A DNA stretch of 64,000 nt from CAVVSQ01 sp963848825 (GTDB lineage Bacteria > Planctomycetota > Planctomycetia > Gemmatales > Gemmataceae). The DNA lies in contig CAWKFA010000017.1 in the NCBI GenBank assembly GCA_963848825.1, forward strand, positions 124,001 through 188,000. Direction: 5' to 3'. The notes below the pieces were generated by a model that saw nothing but the letters and a program-made list of their open reading frames with translations, had not been told where the DNA came from and ran no database searches. The translations under genes were made by a program, and so were the position numbers. Shown here piece after piece: positions 9,241 through 19,432 of the stretch (within the stretch, counting starts at the first letter, position 1; each line of letters opens with the position of its first letter).

Positions 9241-9635
9241 TGGGGGCGGTAGACGCGAAACCACGTGAACTACGCATGGGCAGGTTGAAGTGGGGGTAAT
9301 ACCTCATGGAGGACCGAACACACGAGTGTTGAAAAACTTGGTGATGACCTGTGTGGAGGATTGAAAGTATCATCAAACGTGGAGATAGCTCGTTCTCTCC
9401 GAAATAACTTTAGGGTTAACGTTCGGTGTTAAGTGTTGGGGGTAGAGCGACTGAATTCGATAGGGGGCCTACCCGGCTACCCTTCGAAACCAAACTCCGA
9501 ATACCAACATGTATTACCGGGCAGCTAGACGGCGGGGGATAAGCTTCGTCGTCGAGAGGGGAACAACCCAGATCGCCTGCTAAGGTCCCTAAGTCATGCT
9601 CAGTGCGAAAGGAAGTTGGATTCCTGAGACAGCCA

Positions 9636-9685
<50 letters not shown>

Positions 9686-9743
9686 TGGTCGAGGAGTCCT
9701 GCGCCGATAATGAACGGGACTAAGCATGACACCGAAGCAGCGG

Positions 9744-10058
9744 GTTTAAAGGGGAGAGAGAAAAGGGGCGAGTGCGGAGCAGGGGCGAGGGACGCGGGGT
9801 GCATGGCGAATCATCGCCCACCAACGACGATTCCTTGCTCGCAAGCAACGAGAGATTGCCAGGACTGACGGTATTATTGTCAGTTGAAATAATCAGACAA
9901 TTCCAGAAGAACAATTCTGACTGACCGCCAATAGGACGGTCGGCAATTTCTCCAAGCGAAACTAGTAAAGAGGAAGATGGCGGGACGAGTGTTAACTCGT
10001 AGCCCCTCATCCCTCACCCCTGCTTCCAACTCGCCTTTTCTCTCTCGCCCCTTTAAAC
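9744..10058 (+). other. Intervening sequence in 23S helix 45
   Basis: About 315 bases are inserted at the helix 45 tip, between GAAGCAGCG and GGTAGGAGAGCG, which match the E. coli flanks. The outer arms (GTTTAAAGGGG and CCCCTTTAAAC) extend into an imperfect helix of about 55 bp. No plausible protein is encoded, so it is a non-coding IVS. Excision would leave 23S fragmented. Confidence 0.85.
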
Positions 10059-10713
10059 GGTAGGAGAGCGTTGTAGTAGCCATAGAAGGGAGACGGATAA
10101 CGACTCCTGGAGGTCCTACAAGTGATCATGCCGGAACGAGTAACGATAAAACGGGTGAGAATCCCGTTCGCCGTAAGCCTAAGGTTTCCTGGGGAAGGTA
10201 AATCCGCCCAGGGTTAGTCGGGCCCTAAGACGAGGCCGTAAGGCGTAGTCGATGGATGGCAGGTTAATATTCCTGCACCACTTCTGGAGGTTGAAAGCAT
10301 CAGGACACTTTCTGGAAAGCGATCGTCCTGTTAGACATGGACGTGCATCCTTGTTAGCTCAAGGGTGCCGAGGACACATATGATTCCGAAGTCGTTGAAA
10401 AGAGAGACAAGAAAAGCCGGTGCTGGACAAGAGAAGTGTCCGTACTAAAACCGACACAGGTAGGCGAGATGAATATTCTAAGGCGCTCGAGAGAACGCTC
10501 GTGAAGGAACTCTGCAAATTAACCCCGTAACTTCGGGAGAAGGGGTGCCCTTGGAGGTGTTAAAGCCTTTGGGGGCCGCAGTGAAATGGATCTGGCGACT
10601 GTTTACTAAAAACACAGGTCTCTGCGAACACGTAAGTGGAAGTATAGAGACTGACGCCTGCCCGGTGCCGGTAAGTTAAGGAAGAGGGTTAGCCCCTTAA
10701 AAGGTGAAGCTCG

Positions 10714-10768
<55 letters not shown>

Positions 10769-10769
10769 G

Positions 10770-10813
<44 letters not shown>

Positions 10814-11152
10814 CGGATCACTGTCTCCACGAGCGACTCGGTGAAACTGTAGTTGTTGTGAAGATGCAACATACCCGCAACTAGACGGAAAGACCCCGTG
10901 AACCTTTACTGTAGCTTAGTATTGGGTTTAGGCCCAGCATGCGTAGCGTAGCTGGGAGGCTGTGAAGAGAGTTCCCCGGAACTTTCGGAGCCGACGCTGA
11001 AACACCAGCCTTGTTGTGCTTGAATTCTAACCCCGACCCGTGAATCCGGGCGGCGGACAGTGCTAAGTGGGCAGTTTGACTGGGGCGGTCTCCTCCTAAA
11101 GAGTAACGGAGGAGTTCAAAGGTACCCTCAGCCTGGTCGGCAATCAGGCTTC

Positions 11153-11185
<33 letters not shown>

Positions 11186-11260
11186 TCCAATCAGACGAGC
11201 AGGTGCGAAAGCAGGACTTAGTGATCCGGCGGTGCTGGATGGAAAGGCCGTCGCTCAACA

Positions 11261-11296
<36 letters not shown>

Positions 11297-11317
11297 TCTG
11301 AGCGTTCACAGCGGCGA

Positions 11318-11361
<44 letters not shown>

Positions 11362-11403
11362 GAGAAGCTCCCAAGGGTTTGGCTGTTCGCCAATGAAAGC
11401 GGT

Positions 11404-11441
<38 letters not shown>

Positions 11442-11956
11442 CCCTATCTGTTGTGGGCGCAGGAGACTTGAGCAGTTTTCTCCCTAGTACGAGAGGATTG
11501 GGAGGGACGCACCTCTGGTGTGCCAGTTGTCCCGCTTGGGGCATCGCTGGGTAGCCATGTGCGGCCAGGATAAACGCTGAAGGCATATAAGCGTGAAACC
11601 CTCTGCAAGATTAGGTCTCCAGCTCTTTAAGAGCATAGGCTCCCGGAAGACTACCGGGTCGATAGGCCGGGTGTGTAAGACCAGTAATGGTTTAAGCTGA
11701 CCGGTACTAACAGCCAAACGCTTGACCGCATTGATCCTTTTCTCTTAAGGCCAAAAAGAACTTAGATCGTTGAACGGAATTGCGGATTTACTCCGCAAAA
11801 CTAAATTCTCCAATCGAAGGTTCCTCGGCGGGACATGCCCCCGCCCGTTGCCTTGAAGAATTGGCTTATGTAGAGTGCAACTTATACCCCTACCAATTGA
11901 TACAGCGGAAATGCCGATTAGCAGCAAAACTGCCAATCGGCAATTCCCGACGATCT

Positions 11957-12066
11957 TTCCGGTGACCATACCTGGCTGGATACACCCGTTCCCATTCCGA
12001 ACACGGCCGTTAAGCAGCCCGGGCCAATGGTAGTGCGAACAGCGCGAGAGTAGGTTATCGCCGGAT
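11957..12066 (+). rRNA. 5S ribosomal RNA
   Basis: The closing stem TCCGGTGA pairs with TCGCCGGA. Conserved internal sequences are present: CCCATTCCGAACACGG, the GTTAAGC loop, AATGGTAGT and GCGAGAGTAGG. At about 110 bases it is a normal bacterial 5S. It lies about 220 bases after 23S in the same operon; that spacer shows no gene. Confidence 0.93.
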
Positions 12067-12075
12067 TTTTAAACA

Positions 12076-12111
12076 ACCCCCTTCCTGGGTAACCAGGTCG
12101 GGGGTTTTTTT
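12076..12111 (+). terminator. rRNA operon terminator
   Basis: A hairpin of ACCCCC-type arms (CCCCC TT CCTGG / CCAGG TC GGGGG) with a GTAA loop is followed by seven T residues, ten bases after 5S. It is a strong rho-independent terminator; the minus-strand subtilase gene ends just beyond it. Confidence 0.88.
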
Positions 12112-12118
12112 ATTGCCA

Positions 12119-13446
12119 CTACGGTAAACGCAGCAGGCCGTAGCCGGTCTCGCAGTCATGACCTGGACTGTATAAGTCGACGGCCGAATGTTGCAGCGTG
12201 GACCGAATTTGCTCTGGCGTGTCGCGGAGGGATCGTGACCAGCACAGGGCGGCCAGCGCTGCACCCTGGGGTGCGGCCGCGGACGTGCCGGCAAAGGGAC
12301 GGAGCCGACAGTTGCTGGGAAATGGAACCATGCCCACGAAATCCGGTTTCGGCCGGTTGGAGTTCGGCCCACAGGAGCTATAGTCCAGCCGTTTTCGCGC
12401 CTGATCGACCGCGCCAACAGCCACGATGTGCGCTCCGTCAGCTGGAAAGGGGATGCTACCTGCCGGGGTAAAATCCTCCAAGTTGCCGCCTAAAATGACC
12501 AGGTGGAATTTATCCGTGCAAGGTTCGCTCATCGAGGACGAACATTGCACTCGAACGAAATAATCTTGACCCGGACGGGGATCGAAACGGACGACGGCCT
12601 GCCCCCAGCTCGTCGCACCATTGGCCTGCAGCGCCGTTTTGCCCACCAGGTTCCCGGTAGACTCCTCGAAAACCTGCAGCTCACAGGATAGGTTCGTACG
12701 TCCGTACATTTCCACGGCCACACGTTCGGGGCCCCAGGGCCGCAGTATGTTGATAGTTCGGCCAGGCGCCCATTCGTGCAAACCGCTGGCGTTGGCATGA
12801 AATAATCCAGTCCAGTGCCGCAGGGCCGTGTTGCCCGCGCTTGCGAAAAAGAGCATGTGCTGAGGGTCGTGGCCACTACCCAGGAGTTGAGCCAGTGAGT
12901 TGTGGACCTGACCGCCCCCCTCGCCGTCACTCCAGTTCGGCATGATCAAGGAGCACGAGACGATACGGGCGCCTTGAGCTTTTGCCCAGCGTACAGCTTC
13001 GAGAAAGGAATCCGGATCGTCAGGTTCCCAGTTGGCCAGCAGCAATTCAGCATCCGGCGCAGGGTATGGACTACCTCGGCGCAGAGGATGCCATGCTGGC
13101 TATCGTGCGCTTCAAGACTGGCGTCCTTGCGAAAAGACTTGGCGAGAACGTGAGTCGGCAGGGCAGTGCCCAAGAAGTCGCGATAACCGCGAAAGCCGCT
13201 ATCGAGGATGGCAACCTTGCAACCCTGACCACGATAGCCCAGCTGATGCCAGCGCGACACGCCAAGGGCGCTGTAAATATTTGCGCGGGCGTCGGCAGTA
13301 GCTTCAGTGGCGGCCGGTCTTGCGGGGGAAGGCGTCGGAAAGCTCGTTGGCCCGGACGCCAGTTTGCCGGCGACTTCGACGGAAGTTGCCAGCCACAACG
13401 CCACCAGAACGTAGTGCAGAGTTCGCCTATTTCCCGGGCTGGGCAT
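12119..13446 (-). CDS. Exported subtilisin-like serine protease, S8 (frameshifted)
   Basis: About 442 residues after repair. ATG 13446 opens a signal peptide (LHYVLVALWLATSVEVAG). The S8 triad is readable in order: Asp in VAILDSGFRGY, His in HDSQHGILCAEVV and Ser in GTSAAAPQGAA, with the usual substrate-binding SCSLI/ASAGN region between them. A beta-rich insert of about 100 residues (LSCELQVFEES to SSSMSEP) sits before the Ser segment. One base is missing near 13055, so VVHTL continues in another frame at PDAELLLANWEPDD. The gene stands alone on the minus strand after the rRNA terminator. It is probably a secreted or envelope peptidase; the substrate is unknown. Confidence 0.8.
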
Positions 13447-13639
13447 ATTGTCTTGCTCCGCGAGGTTGATCGAGAGGTGTATCGACGTGGTGCAAGCATG
13501 CAGGCAAGGAATTGTAAGCGTCCGGACGTGCCGGATAGGAGGAGGGAAACGGTTATTCGGAAAGGTTTAAAGGACGAGTGGCAAAGTGTAGCGGTTGTAG
13601 CGATCCCATCAAGAATAAGAGGACCGGGAGCGGATTACG

Positions 13640-14908
13640 TTACTTTCCAATTCGATAAAGGTGTTGCTTGGTACGGATATAGAGATTACCGCCTGCCACG
13701 GCGGGTGAGGCAATGATTTCCTCGCCAAGATCCGCCTGGCCGACGATTTTGAGGTCTCGACTCGCTTCGACGATGGTGGCCTTGCCATTTTTTCCCAAAA
13801 AATAGACCTTGCCGCCTGCCGCCAGGGGAGTGGCCCGGAACTCTCCCTCCAGGCGCGTGTTCCACACCTCTTCCCCAGTTGTCGCGTCGAGGCAAAAAAC
13901 GAGCCCGGCATTATTGACAAGAAACACCAGTCCCGCCACACCAAGAGGTGATGCCGCGTCGGGGGTTGCCCCCTTGAACTTCCAAAGTACGCGGGATGCG
14001 GTACTTTCTAAAGCGCCGTCTGTTTTGACGGCAAAGACGGGGCCCTTCATTCCCTGGACGGCGACAACAGTGTCCCCCACCAGCGTGGGCCCGCTAATGA
14101 CGCGGTTGCCTTTGAAGTCGGCGCATTGCCAAAGACGTTTGCCGGTAGCGGGATCATACGCGTCGAGTACGTTGCCGCCGAAAACGATTACTTCCGAATG
14201 GCCGTCCCGATGGTGAAGAAGGGGGGTGGTATAAGAATCAGCCGGCTCCGCGGTGGCGCCGGTATCTCGTTTGGTGACCCATTTCTCCTCGCCGGTCACT
14301 TTGTCATGCGCGACCAGATAGCTTTGGCCGCCCCCTTTTGGGTCCTGCATGCATACGGAAATCAACAAATCGCCCACAAGAATCGGCGAGTTGGCGTGCC
14401 CCCACCAAATAGTGTAGGGGCCAAAGCGCTCCGCCAGATTGACCGCCCATTTTTTGGAACCGTCGAAATCAAAGCAAACCAGGTCGCCCGTGCCGAAGTG
14501 CGCCCAAACGTGTTGGCCATCCGTAACCGGTGAAGGGGTGGCCATGTTTTGTTCTTGATGGAACTTGCCATTGCCTACGGGGCCGTCGCGGCGTGGAGTT
14601 CCTTTGCCGATTGCCTGCTGCCAGACGATCTTTCCGTCGTGGCGATCAAGTCGAAGCAATAGAAGCGTTTCATTTTCCTGCGAGGTGAGGAAGATGGCTT
14701 GTTGCCAAATAGCCGGCGTCGAATTGCTCCAGCCCGGCAGCACTGTCTTCCAAACAACGTTTTCGGTTTTGCTCCAATGGAGGGGTAAGGCGCTGCCGGG
14801 CGCGACGCTGTCGCCGCTCGGGCCGCGCCACTGAGGCCAGGTCTCCTCCACGGGCACGGAAACTTGTTGTCCAAAAATGACGAGTAGGGCAAAAGCCACG
14901 GTGAGCAT
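13640..14908 (-). CDS. Exported PQQ-like beta-propeller protein
   Basis: The start chosen at 14908 (MLTVAFALLVIFG) opens directly on a signal peptide and gives 422 residues; an in-frame ATG at 14998 would overlap the S41 protease stop. The body carries several beta-propeller blades with the PQQ-like W signature: WPQWRGPSGDS at the start, GKIVWQQAIG, TGEEKWVTKRD, TGKRLWQCAD and TGEEVWNTRL. Such planctomycete proteins are secreted and thought to act as binding scaffolds; the absence of a separate dehydrogenase domain argues against a complete PQQ enzyme. It lies immediately downstream of the S41 protease. The frame is intact. Confidence 0.78.
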   Translation of the reverse strand: MLTVAFALLVIFGQQVSVPVEETWPQWRGPSGDSVAPGSALPLHWSKTENVVWKTVLPGWSNSTPAIWQQAIFLTSQENETLLLLRLDRHDGKIVWQQAIGKGTPRRDGPVGNGKFHQEQNMATPSPVTDGQHVWAHFGTGDLVCFDFDGSKKWAVNLAERFGPYTIWWGHANSPILVGDLLISVCMQDPKGGGQSYLVAHDKVTGEEKWVTKRDTGATAEPADSYTTPLLHHRDGHSEVIVFGGNVLDAYDPATGKRLWQCADFKGNRVISGPTLVGDTVVAVQGMKGPVFAVKTDGALESTASRVLWKFKGATPDAASPLGVAGLVFLVNNAGLVFCLDATTGEEVWNTRLEGEFRATPLAAGGKVYFLGKNGKATIVEASRDLKIVGQADLGEEIIASPAVAGGNLYIRTKQHLYRIGK

Positions 14909-14987
14909 CGGCGGACGGCTCCAGCGACGGCAAGAGAGGAGGGGGCGTGCCCGCACGGGCAAACTCGAGCGCCACCTCCAAATTATA

Positions 14988-16484
14988 TCATGCCGCACAT
15001 ACTTCGGCCTCCGTGGTACGCCGGTTCAGCCAGGCCGCATTGTCCAGCAGTTCCTCCGTGGTGGGCAGGGCGGTTTCAGTTTCATGGTCGCGCGGTAAAG
15101 GCGCCTGCGCCTCTTTGGTCTCCGCTTTGAGTTGTCCGTGAATATATTCGAGGGCCTTGTCGAGCACGCGGTCTCGGAAAGGGACTTTTTTCTTGGCGCC
15201 ATCTTCCTTGTTGTCGCTGGCGTTCTCCTTGGGGGCCTCCTGGCCGGGCCGTCTTACAATATCGCGGTCGCGTCGCCATTTGAAATAATCGCGCCTTTCC
15301 TCGTCGGTCAATTTGACCTCGTAGCCCTCAGTAGGCTTCACGCCCCAATCATCGGATTCCTTCGCGTCGGGAAAGCGATGGATGTTGCGGCCGCTGGGCC
15401 GCCAGTAGCTGGCGGTGGTAAGTTTCAGGGCGCTCGTGCCCCCTTCCATGCTGATGACATTCTGGACGCTACCCTTGCCGAAGCTGCGCTCGCCGACGAT
15501 GACGGTGCGCAGGTGATCCTGCAAGGCGGCAGCGACGATCTCACTGGCGCTGGCGGAATAGCGATTGATCAAGATGGCGAGTGGATAGTAGGTTCCCGGC
15601 TTAATGTTGGGATTGTCGTGGCGGGCATTGTAGGCGTCTTCCTTGGCGCCGCCACGGCCCTTCGTGGTGACCACGGGTTGGCCTTCCGGCAGGAACAGGG
15701 AGGAAACCTCAACGGCCGAGCGCAACAGGCCGCCCGGATCGTTGCGCAGGTCAACGACCAATCCTTTCATCCCGGTCTTTTGCAAGGCATCCACGATGCG
15801 CGTCACTTCGGCCGTCGTGGTTTCCGAGAAGTTGGTGATTCGGATATAGGCTATCTGACTTTCTGGCTCTACCCAGAAGTCCCATTCCTTCAGATTGTTT
15901 TTCATGCGCTGATCGCCGAGCACGCTATCAACCTTGATCTCCGCCCTGGTGATTTCCAGATCGACAGGCGTTTTGGTTCCCTCATGAAGTACTGACAGCT
16001 TCACCAGGGTGCCGGGCTCGCCCTGGATGTGTTCCACGATTTTTTTGAGGGCCATGTTCTCGGTGGACTTGCCATCGATCTTCGTGATGAGGTCGCCGGC
16101 CATGATGCCGGCATCGTAGGCCGGCGTGCCCACCATGGGGCTTTCCACGAAGATCTGGCCAGCCTCCAGACCAATGCGAATGCCGATGCCGCCAAACTTG
16201 CCGCGGCTGGCCTTCGTGAATTGCTTATATTCGTCGGCGTTGATGAAGTTGGAATGGGGATCGAGCCTCTCCAGCCCGCTATTGACCATGTTTTCGACCA
16301 GCTCGCGCATCTTATCGGCATCGAGCTCCTTGACGTATTTTTGCTGTACCTCTTCCAGGACATCGACGATGAGTTTGAGATTCTCGTGTTTTTTATCGAG
16401 AGAGGGGGCGCTATAGCTCAGCGAAATTCCAAGAAGGGCGACGGACGACAGACCCAGCAGCCAGCTCAAATTCGATCGTGACAT
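14988..16484 (-). CDS. S41 carboxyl-terminal processing protease
   Basis: A 498-residue CtpA/Prc-type periplasmic protease. The start at 16484 (MSRSNLSWLLG) gives a clean signal peptide and has AAGGAT upstream. Domains in order: N-terminal helical segment (residues 30-95), PDZ (about 98-185, IGIRIGLEAG ... GIMAGDLITKIDGK), then the tail-specific protease core with VVDLRNDPGG (243-252), the catalytic serine in RYSASASEI (about 308-316) and the lysine in GERSFGKGS (about 337). It trims or degrades exported proteins from their C-terminus. The ATG at 16727 would add an implausible leader. It is followed within 80 bases by the PQQ-propeller gene. The frame is intact. Confidence 0.88.
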   Translation of the reverse strand: MSRSNLSWLLGLSSVALLGISLSYSAPSLDKKHENLKLIVDVLEEVQQKYVKELDADKMRELVENMVNSGLERLDPHSNFINADEYKQFTKASRGKFGGIGIRIGLEAGQIFVESPMVGTPAYDAGIMAGDLITKIDGKSTENMALKKIVEHIQGEPGTLVKLSVLHEGTKTPVDLEITRAEIKVDSVLGDQRMKNNLKEWDFWVEPESQIAYIRITNFSETTTAEVTRIVDALQKTGMKGLVVDLRNDPGGLLRSAVEVSSLFLPEGQPVVTTKGRGGAKEDAYNARHDNPNIKPGTYYPLAILINRYSASASEIVAAALQDHLRTVIVGERSFGKGSVQNVISMEGGTSALKLTTASYWRPSGRNIHRFPDAKESDDWGVKPTEGYEVKLTDEERRDYFKWRRDRDIVRRPGQEAPKENASDNKEDGAKKKVPFRDRVLDKALEYIHGQLKAETKEAQAPLPRDHETETALPTTEELLDNAAWLNRRTTEAEVCAA

Positions 16485-16875
16485 TGGCAGCCCATCCTTT
16501 TCAAGGGTCAGGCGCGGGCAGCGAACCGGGCGAAAAGCCTCGAAACGAGGGAGACCTCCGGGCAATGCCAGCAACCCAAGATATCTAGGAAGGATTATAA
16601 CCAGCCGCCAAAATTGACGCGAGGCGAGTTGGTAGTTTGGCCCGGACGGTGCGCATGACATGCGCGGGGCAGAGGGAAGAAAATGTACTGCGTCGCTCGT
16701 CTGGCTAGATGTGTAATGGACTATCACTTAAGGAGTTGCGTAACAAACTGTTATGGATTGTCGGGTGTTTTTTGCAGGTCATTACATCATTACACATATA
16801 GTGTGCAACGGGACGCGCCCGCAAGGCAAGCCATTTGGGCTCGTTGAATGTGAAGTGATGCAATACCAAGCGGCG
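16485..16875. other. Intergenic region upstream of the S41 protease
   Basis: 391 bases without a supported gene. It must carry the S41 protease promoter if that gene is not read from the Tad side. I see no clear terminator or promoter; an AT-rich patch lies at about 16720-16800. Confidence 0.4.
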
Positions 16876-17625
16876 TTAGTTCGCGACCGGTGCCGCCAGC
16901 GAAACCATGGCAGCCAACATTTCGCGGGCATCCGCCAGATCGGGATTGATTTGCAGCGCGAGCTGCAGGTGCTGGCGGCATTCATCGCGCTGGCCCATGT
17001 GCCCAAGCATGCGAGCGAGATTATAATGGGCCTGCGCGGTCCCCATGGCCTTCGTCAGGTAGACGAGTCCTTGCTCGGGCTGTCCCATTCGCGCCAGCGC
17101 GAACCCCAGCGTCTTCATGTACTGGCGATTTTCAGGATCCAGATTATGTGCTTTTTGGAAACAGGGAAGTGCTTGCGCTATTTCCTTTTTGCGGCTATAG
17201 CACATGCCCAGGTCGAACCAGAGGCCATGGTCCTTCGGCGTTTTTTCGAGGGCTTTTTGATAGATCGGCAGCGCGTGTTCGTAATCATCCATGTGCGTGT
17301 AAACGCGGGCCAGGCCCTGGATGGCATCGCGATGATGCGGATCGATCTTGAAGGCTTCTTGATAAAATTGACGGGCTTCGTCGTAGAGTTTCATCTGCTC
17401 GGCGGGTTCGGCTCCTTTTTTGTCGGCCTCACGTTCCTTGAGCTGGCCCAGGGCTACAACGGTCCCCGGCAAGGGGGCGCGTTTGGGCCCCTCCGGTGCC
17501 TTTTGCACAACGGCACCGGGCGGCAATTCTACGCTGCCGCCAGCAGTTTGTGACATCGGCGTGGTGATACAGCCAGAGCCAAGGGTCAGCACCAGGGCCG
17601 CCAGGGCCGGCATGCGACAATCCAT
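16876..17625 (-). CDS. TPR lipoprotein, TadD-like
   Basis: 249 residues. The signal peptide ends in a lipobox (LGSGC, Cys19), so it is probably anchored to a membrane as a lipoprotein. After a Pro-rich linker come about five TPR units, for example ARQFYQEAFKIDPHHRDAIQ, followed by DYEHALPIYQKALEKTP and QALPCFQKAHNLDPENR. In Tad loci TadD is a TPR lipoprotein needed for assembly of the outer-membrane secretin. The gene follows the AAA ATPase by 16 bases on the same strand at the end of the Tad block, which supports that role. TPR lipoproteins are common, so the assignment rests partly on location. Confidence 0.7.
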   Translation of the reverse strand: MDCRMPALAALVLTLGSGCITTPMSQTAGGSVELPPGAVVQKAPEGPKRAPLPGTVVALGQLKEREADKKGAEPAEQMKLYDEARQFYQEAFKIDPHHRDAIQGLARVYTHMDDYEHALPIYQKALEKTPKDHGLWFDLGMCYSRKKEIAQALPCFQKAHNLDPENRQYMKTLGFALARMGQPEQGLVYLTKAMGTAQAHYNLARMLGHMGQRDECRQHLQLALQINPDLADAREMLAAMVSLAAPVAN

Positions 17626-17641
17626 TGTCTACCTCTTCTTC

Positions 17642-18991
17642 CTAGAATTCGCAGATGAAACTTGCCGATGCTTCGATCATGAGTTCGCGAGTCAGCTGGA
17701 CGGGTTGTCTTCTAAATCGGCAGATTGATTGCACCGTCTCCAGTAAATCTCGACAATCGCTGGCACGCGGGCACCTTCCGCGATTGTAATAGCGTTCGTA
17801 CAGATAATCGACGGCCTCGATGCACGGATTCATGCCGAGTCGTTTCGTCATGTTGGAGAAGATACGTTCGTAGACGTCCCGTTCCGGCGCATCGATCTCC
17901 ACCTTGTGCCGAATACGCCGCAGGAAGGCGTCATCGACGAGGTCCTTGGGGTCGAGGTTGGTGGAGAAGATGATAAGCTGCTCGAAAGGAACTTCGAACT
18001 TTTTGCCAGAGGCCACCGTGAGGAAGTCATGCCGGTCTTCGAGCGGTAAAATCCAGCGATTGAGCAATTCCTTGGGGCTGCACAGTTGGCGGCCGAAATC
18101 GTCGATCAGGAAGATGCCGCCGTTGGCTTTGACGTGCAACGGTGCCTGATAGAAATTGGCCGCGGAATTATAGCGCAGATCGAGCATTTCCAGGTTGAGC
18201 TCGCCGCCGGTAACCACGACGGGCCTGCGAATACGCACCCAGCGTGGGTCGACCGTGCCGGTGTTCATGAGGCGGCGAATGGTCGCTTCATTGTCCTCGA
18301 TGCGGTCGCTGCCATCGACATCGACCGCATGGTGGATGGCCTGGTCGTAAAGCGTGATGATGCTATTTTCGGCCAGAAAGGCATAGGGGACGTAGATTTC
18401 GCCGCCGGCGTTGTTCATGAAATCGCCGATGGAACGGGCGATCGAGGTTTTGCCGTTACCGGGCGGGCCATAGATGAAGACGGATTTGCCGCTAACGATG
18501 GCGGGCCCAATAGCGTTAAAAAGTTCTTCGCGGATGACCAGATGCGAGAAGGCGGCGCGCAGGGGGTCGGGACTGCAACTGATGCCGGTGACTGCCTGGC
18601 GGTAGGTCTGTTCGATGTAATCTTCGATCGGCACGGGGGCCGGCCCGACATAGGCGCACTGTTTCATGGATTCCTGGGAACGGCGGCGGCCGAGCTCGGT
18701 CAGGTTGAACCGATAGCTGACGCGGCCGATGAGGTCGCCACCGGCGACTTCGACGCATTTCTCGTCTTTAAGGAACTTGAGCGAGTCCTCAATGACCTTG
18801 AAGGGCAGGCACAGGCAGCGGGCCAGATCGAGCCCCAGCATGCCTCCACGACTGTAAAGCGTGCGCAAAATCAAGTCGTTGACAAAGGAGAGGCTGAGCC
18901 CGGCCTCTTTCAACGATTCCGGGGCGCTTGGTGCTTCGGGCAAGCCGGCGCCATCCCACTCGAGGTTCACGTTTTTAAGGGTCGCGGACAT
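17642..18991 (-). CDS. AAA-type ATPase with N-terminal helical domain (Tad-linked)
   Basis: 449 residues, soluble. A winged-helix-like N-terminal part (residues 30-110) is followed by an AAA core with Walker A GPPGNGKTS (about 175-183) and Walker B-like GIFLIDDFGRQ (about 288-298), then sensor-like TNLDPKDL and FLRRIRHKVEID. It differs from the pilus ATPase TadA, which is encoded separately. It lies 71 bases beyond the small membrane protein gene and 16 bases before the TPR lipoprotein, all on one strand, so it is probably part of the Tad operon. Possible roles are assembly or regulation of the pilus; none is established from sequence. The frame is intact. Confidence 0.68.
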   Translation of the reverse strand: MSATLKNVNLEWDGAGLPEAPSAPESLKEAGLSLSFVNDLILRTLYSRGGMLGLDLARCLCLPFKVIEDSLKFLKDEKCVEVAGGDLIGRVSYRFNLTELGRRRSQESMKQCAYVGPAPVPIEDYIEQTYRQAVTGISCSPDPLRAAFSHLVIREELFNAIGPAIVSGKSVFIYGPPGNGKTSIARSIGDFMNNAGGEIYVPYAFLAENSIITLYDQAIHHAVDVDGSDRIEDNEATIRRLMNTGTVDPRWVRIRRPVVVTGGELNLEMLDLRYNSAANFYQAPLHVKANGGIFLIDDFGRQLCSPKELLNRWILPLEDRHDFLTVASGKKFEVPFEQLIIFSTNLDPKDLVDDAFLRRIRHKVEIDAPERDVYERIFSNMTKRLGMNPCIEAVDYLYERYYNRGRCPRASDCRDLLETVQSICRFRRQPVQLTRELMIEASASFICEF

Positions 18992-19061
18992 GGTGTCTAT
19001 CTCTTGAGGTTGTCGTGTTGGGAATTACCGAAGGTGCCTGCAAATCGCCAAGGGGTCGATA

Positions 19062-19322
19062 TCAATGTTTGCGCGTCGAGGTCATTAAAATAAAGACGCC
19101 GATGGCGAAGCCGATGAAAGTGACCTGAATCATGCGCGGCCGGTTACCGATGATGTTGTCGGTGATACCGCCACATAGAACCGTCGGGACAGCCCGGTGC
19201 GTCTTTGCCGCCTGAGGAATCTCAGGGGAGACGGCGCTCGCCGCGGTGGGTTGCGTGACCATGCCGACGAGGCCAGCGAAAAATAGAACGAGCCAGGCCC
19301 GCCGGTGTGCTTTTAAATTCAT
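19062..19322 (-). CDS. Small membrane protein in the Tad locus
   Basis: 86 residues from ATG 19322 (MNLKAHRRAWLVLFFAGLVG). There is an N-terminal signal or anchor segment and a second membrane segment at the C-terminus (VTFIGFAIGVFILM) followed by a basic tail (TSTRKH). In-frame upstream Met codons at 19391 and 19358 exist and would make a longer N-terminus; the chosen start places the hydrophobic segment near the end, as usual. It sits between the lipoprotein and the AAA ATPase. Family not recognised. Confidence 0.5.
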   Translation of the reverse strand: MNLKAHRRAWLVLFFAGLVGMVTQPTAASAVSPEIPQAAKTHRAVPTVLCGGITDNIIGNRPRMIQVTFIGFAIGVFILMTSTRKH

Positions 19323-19432
19323 GGTGTGGATCTCGGTTGCTGCTTCCTTGGTGTTCATCATGGAGGGGGTGGATGAATGATTGACACTCATCCACCCCGT
19401 AATTGTCGCGCTCCATCGGGAGCCGTCACAGG

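Noticed and set aside
9880..10083. Small protein encoded in the helix 45 IVS
   Set aside because: The 67-codon frame starts beyond the IVS end and has no similarity to known IVS-encoded S23 proteins; the rRNA structure explains the sequence.
16753..17553. 266-codon plus-strand frame
   Set aside because: It is antisense to the TPR lipoprotein gene, which has clear repeats and a lipobox.
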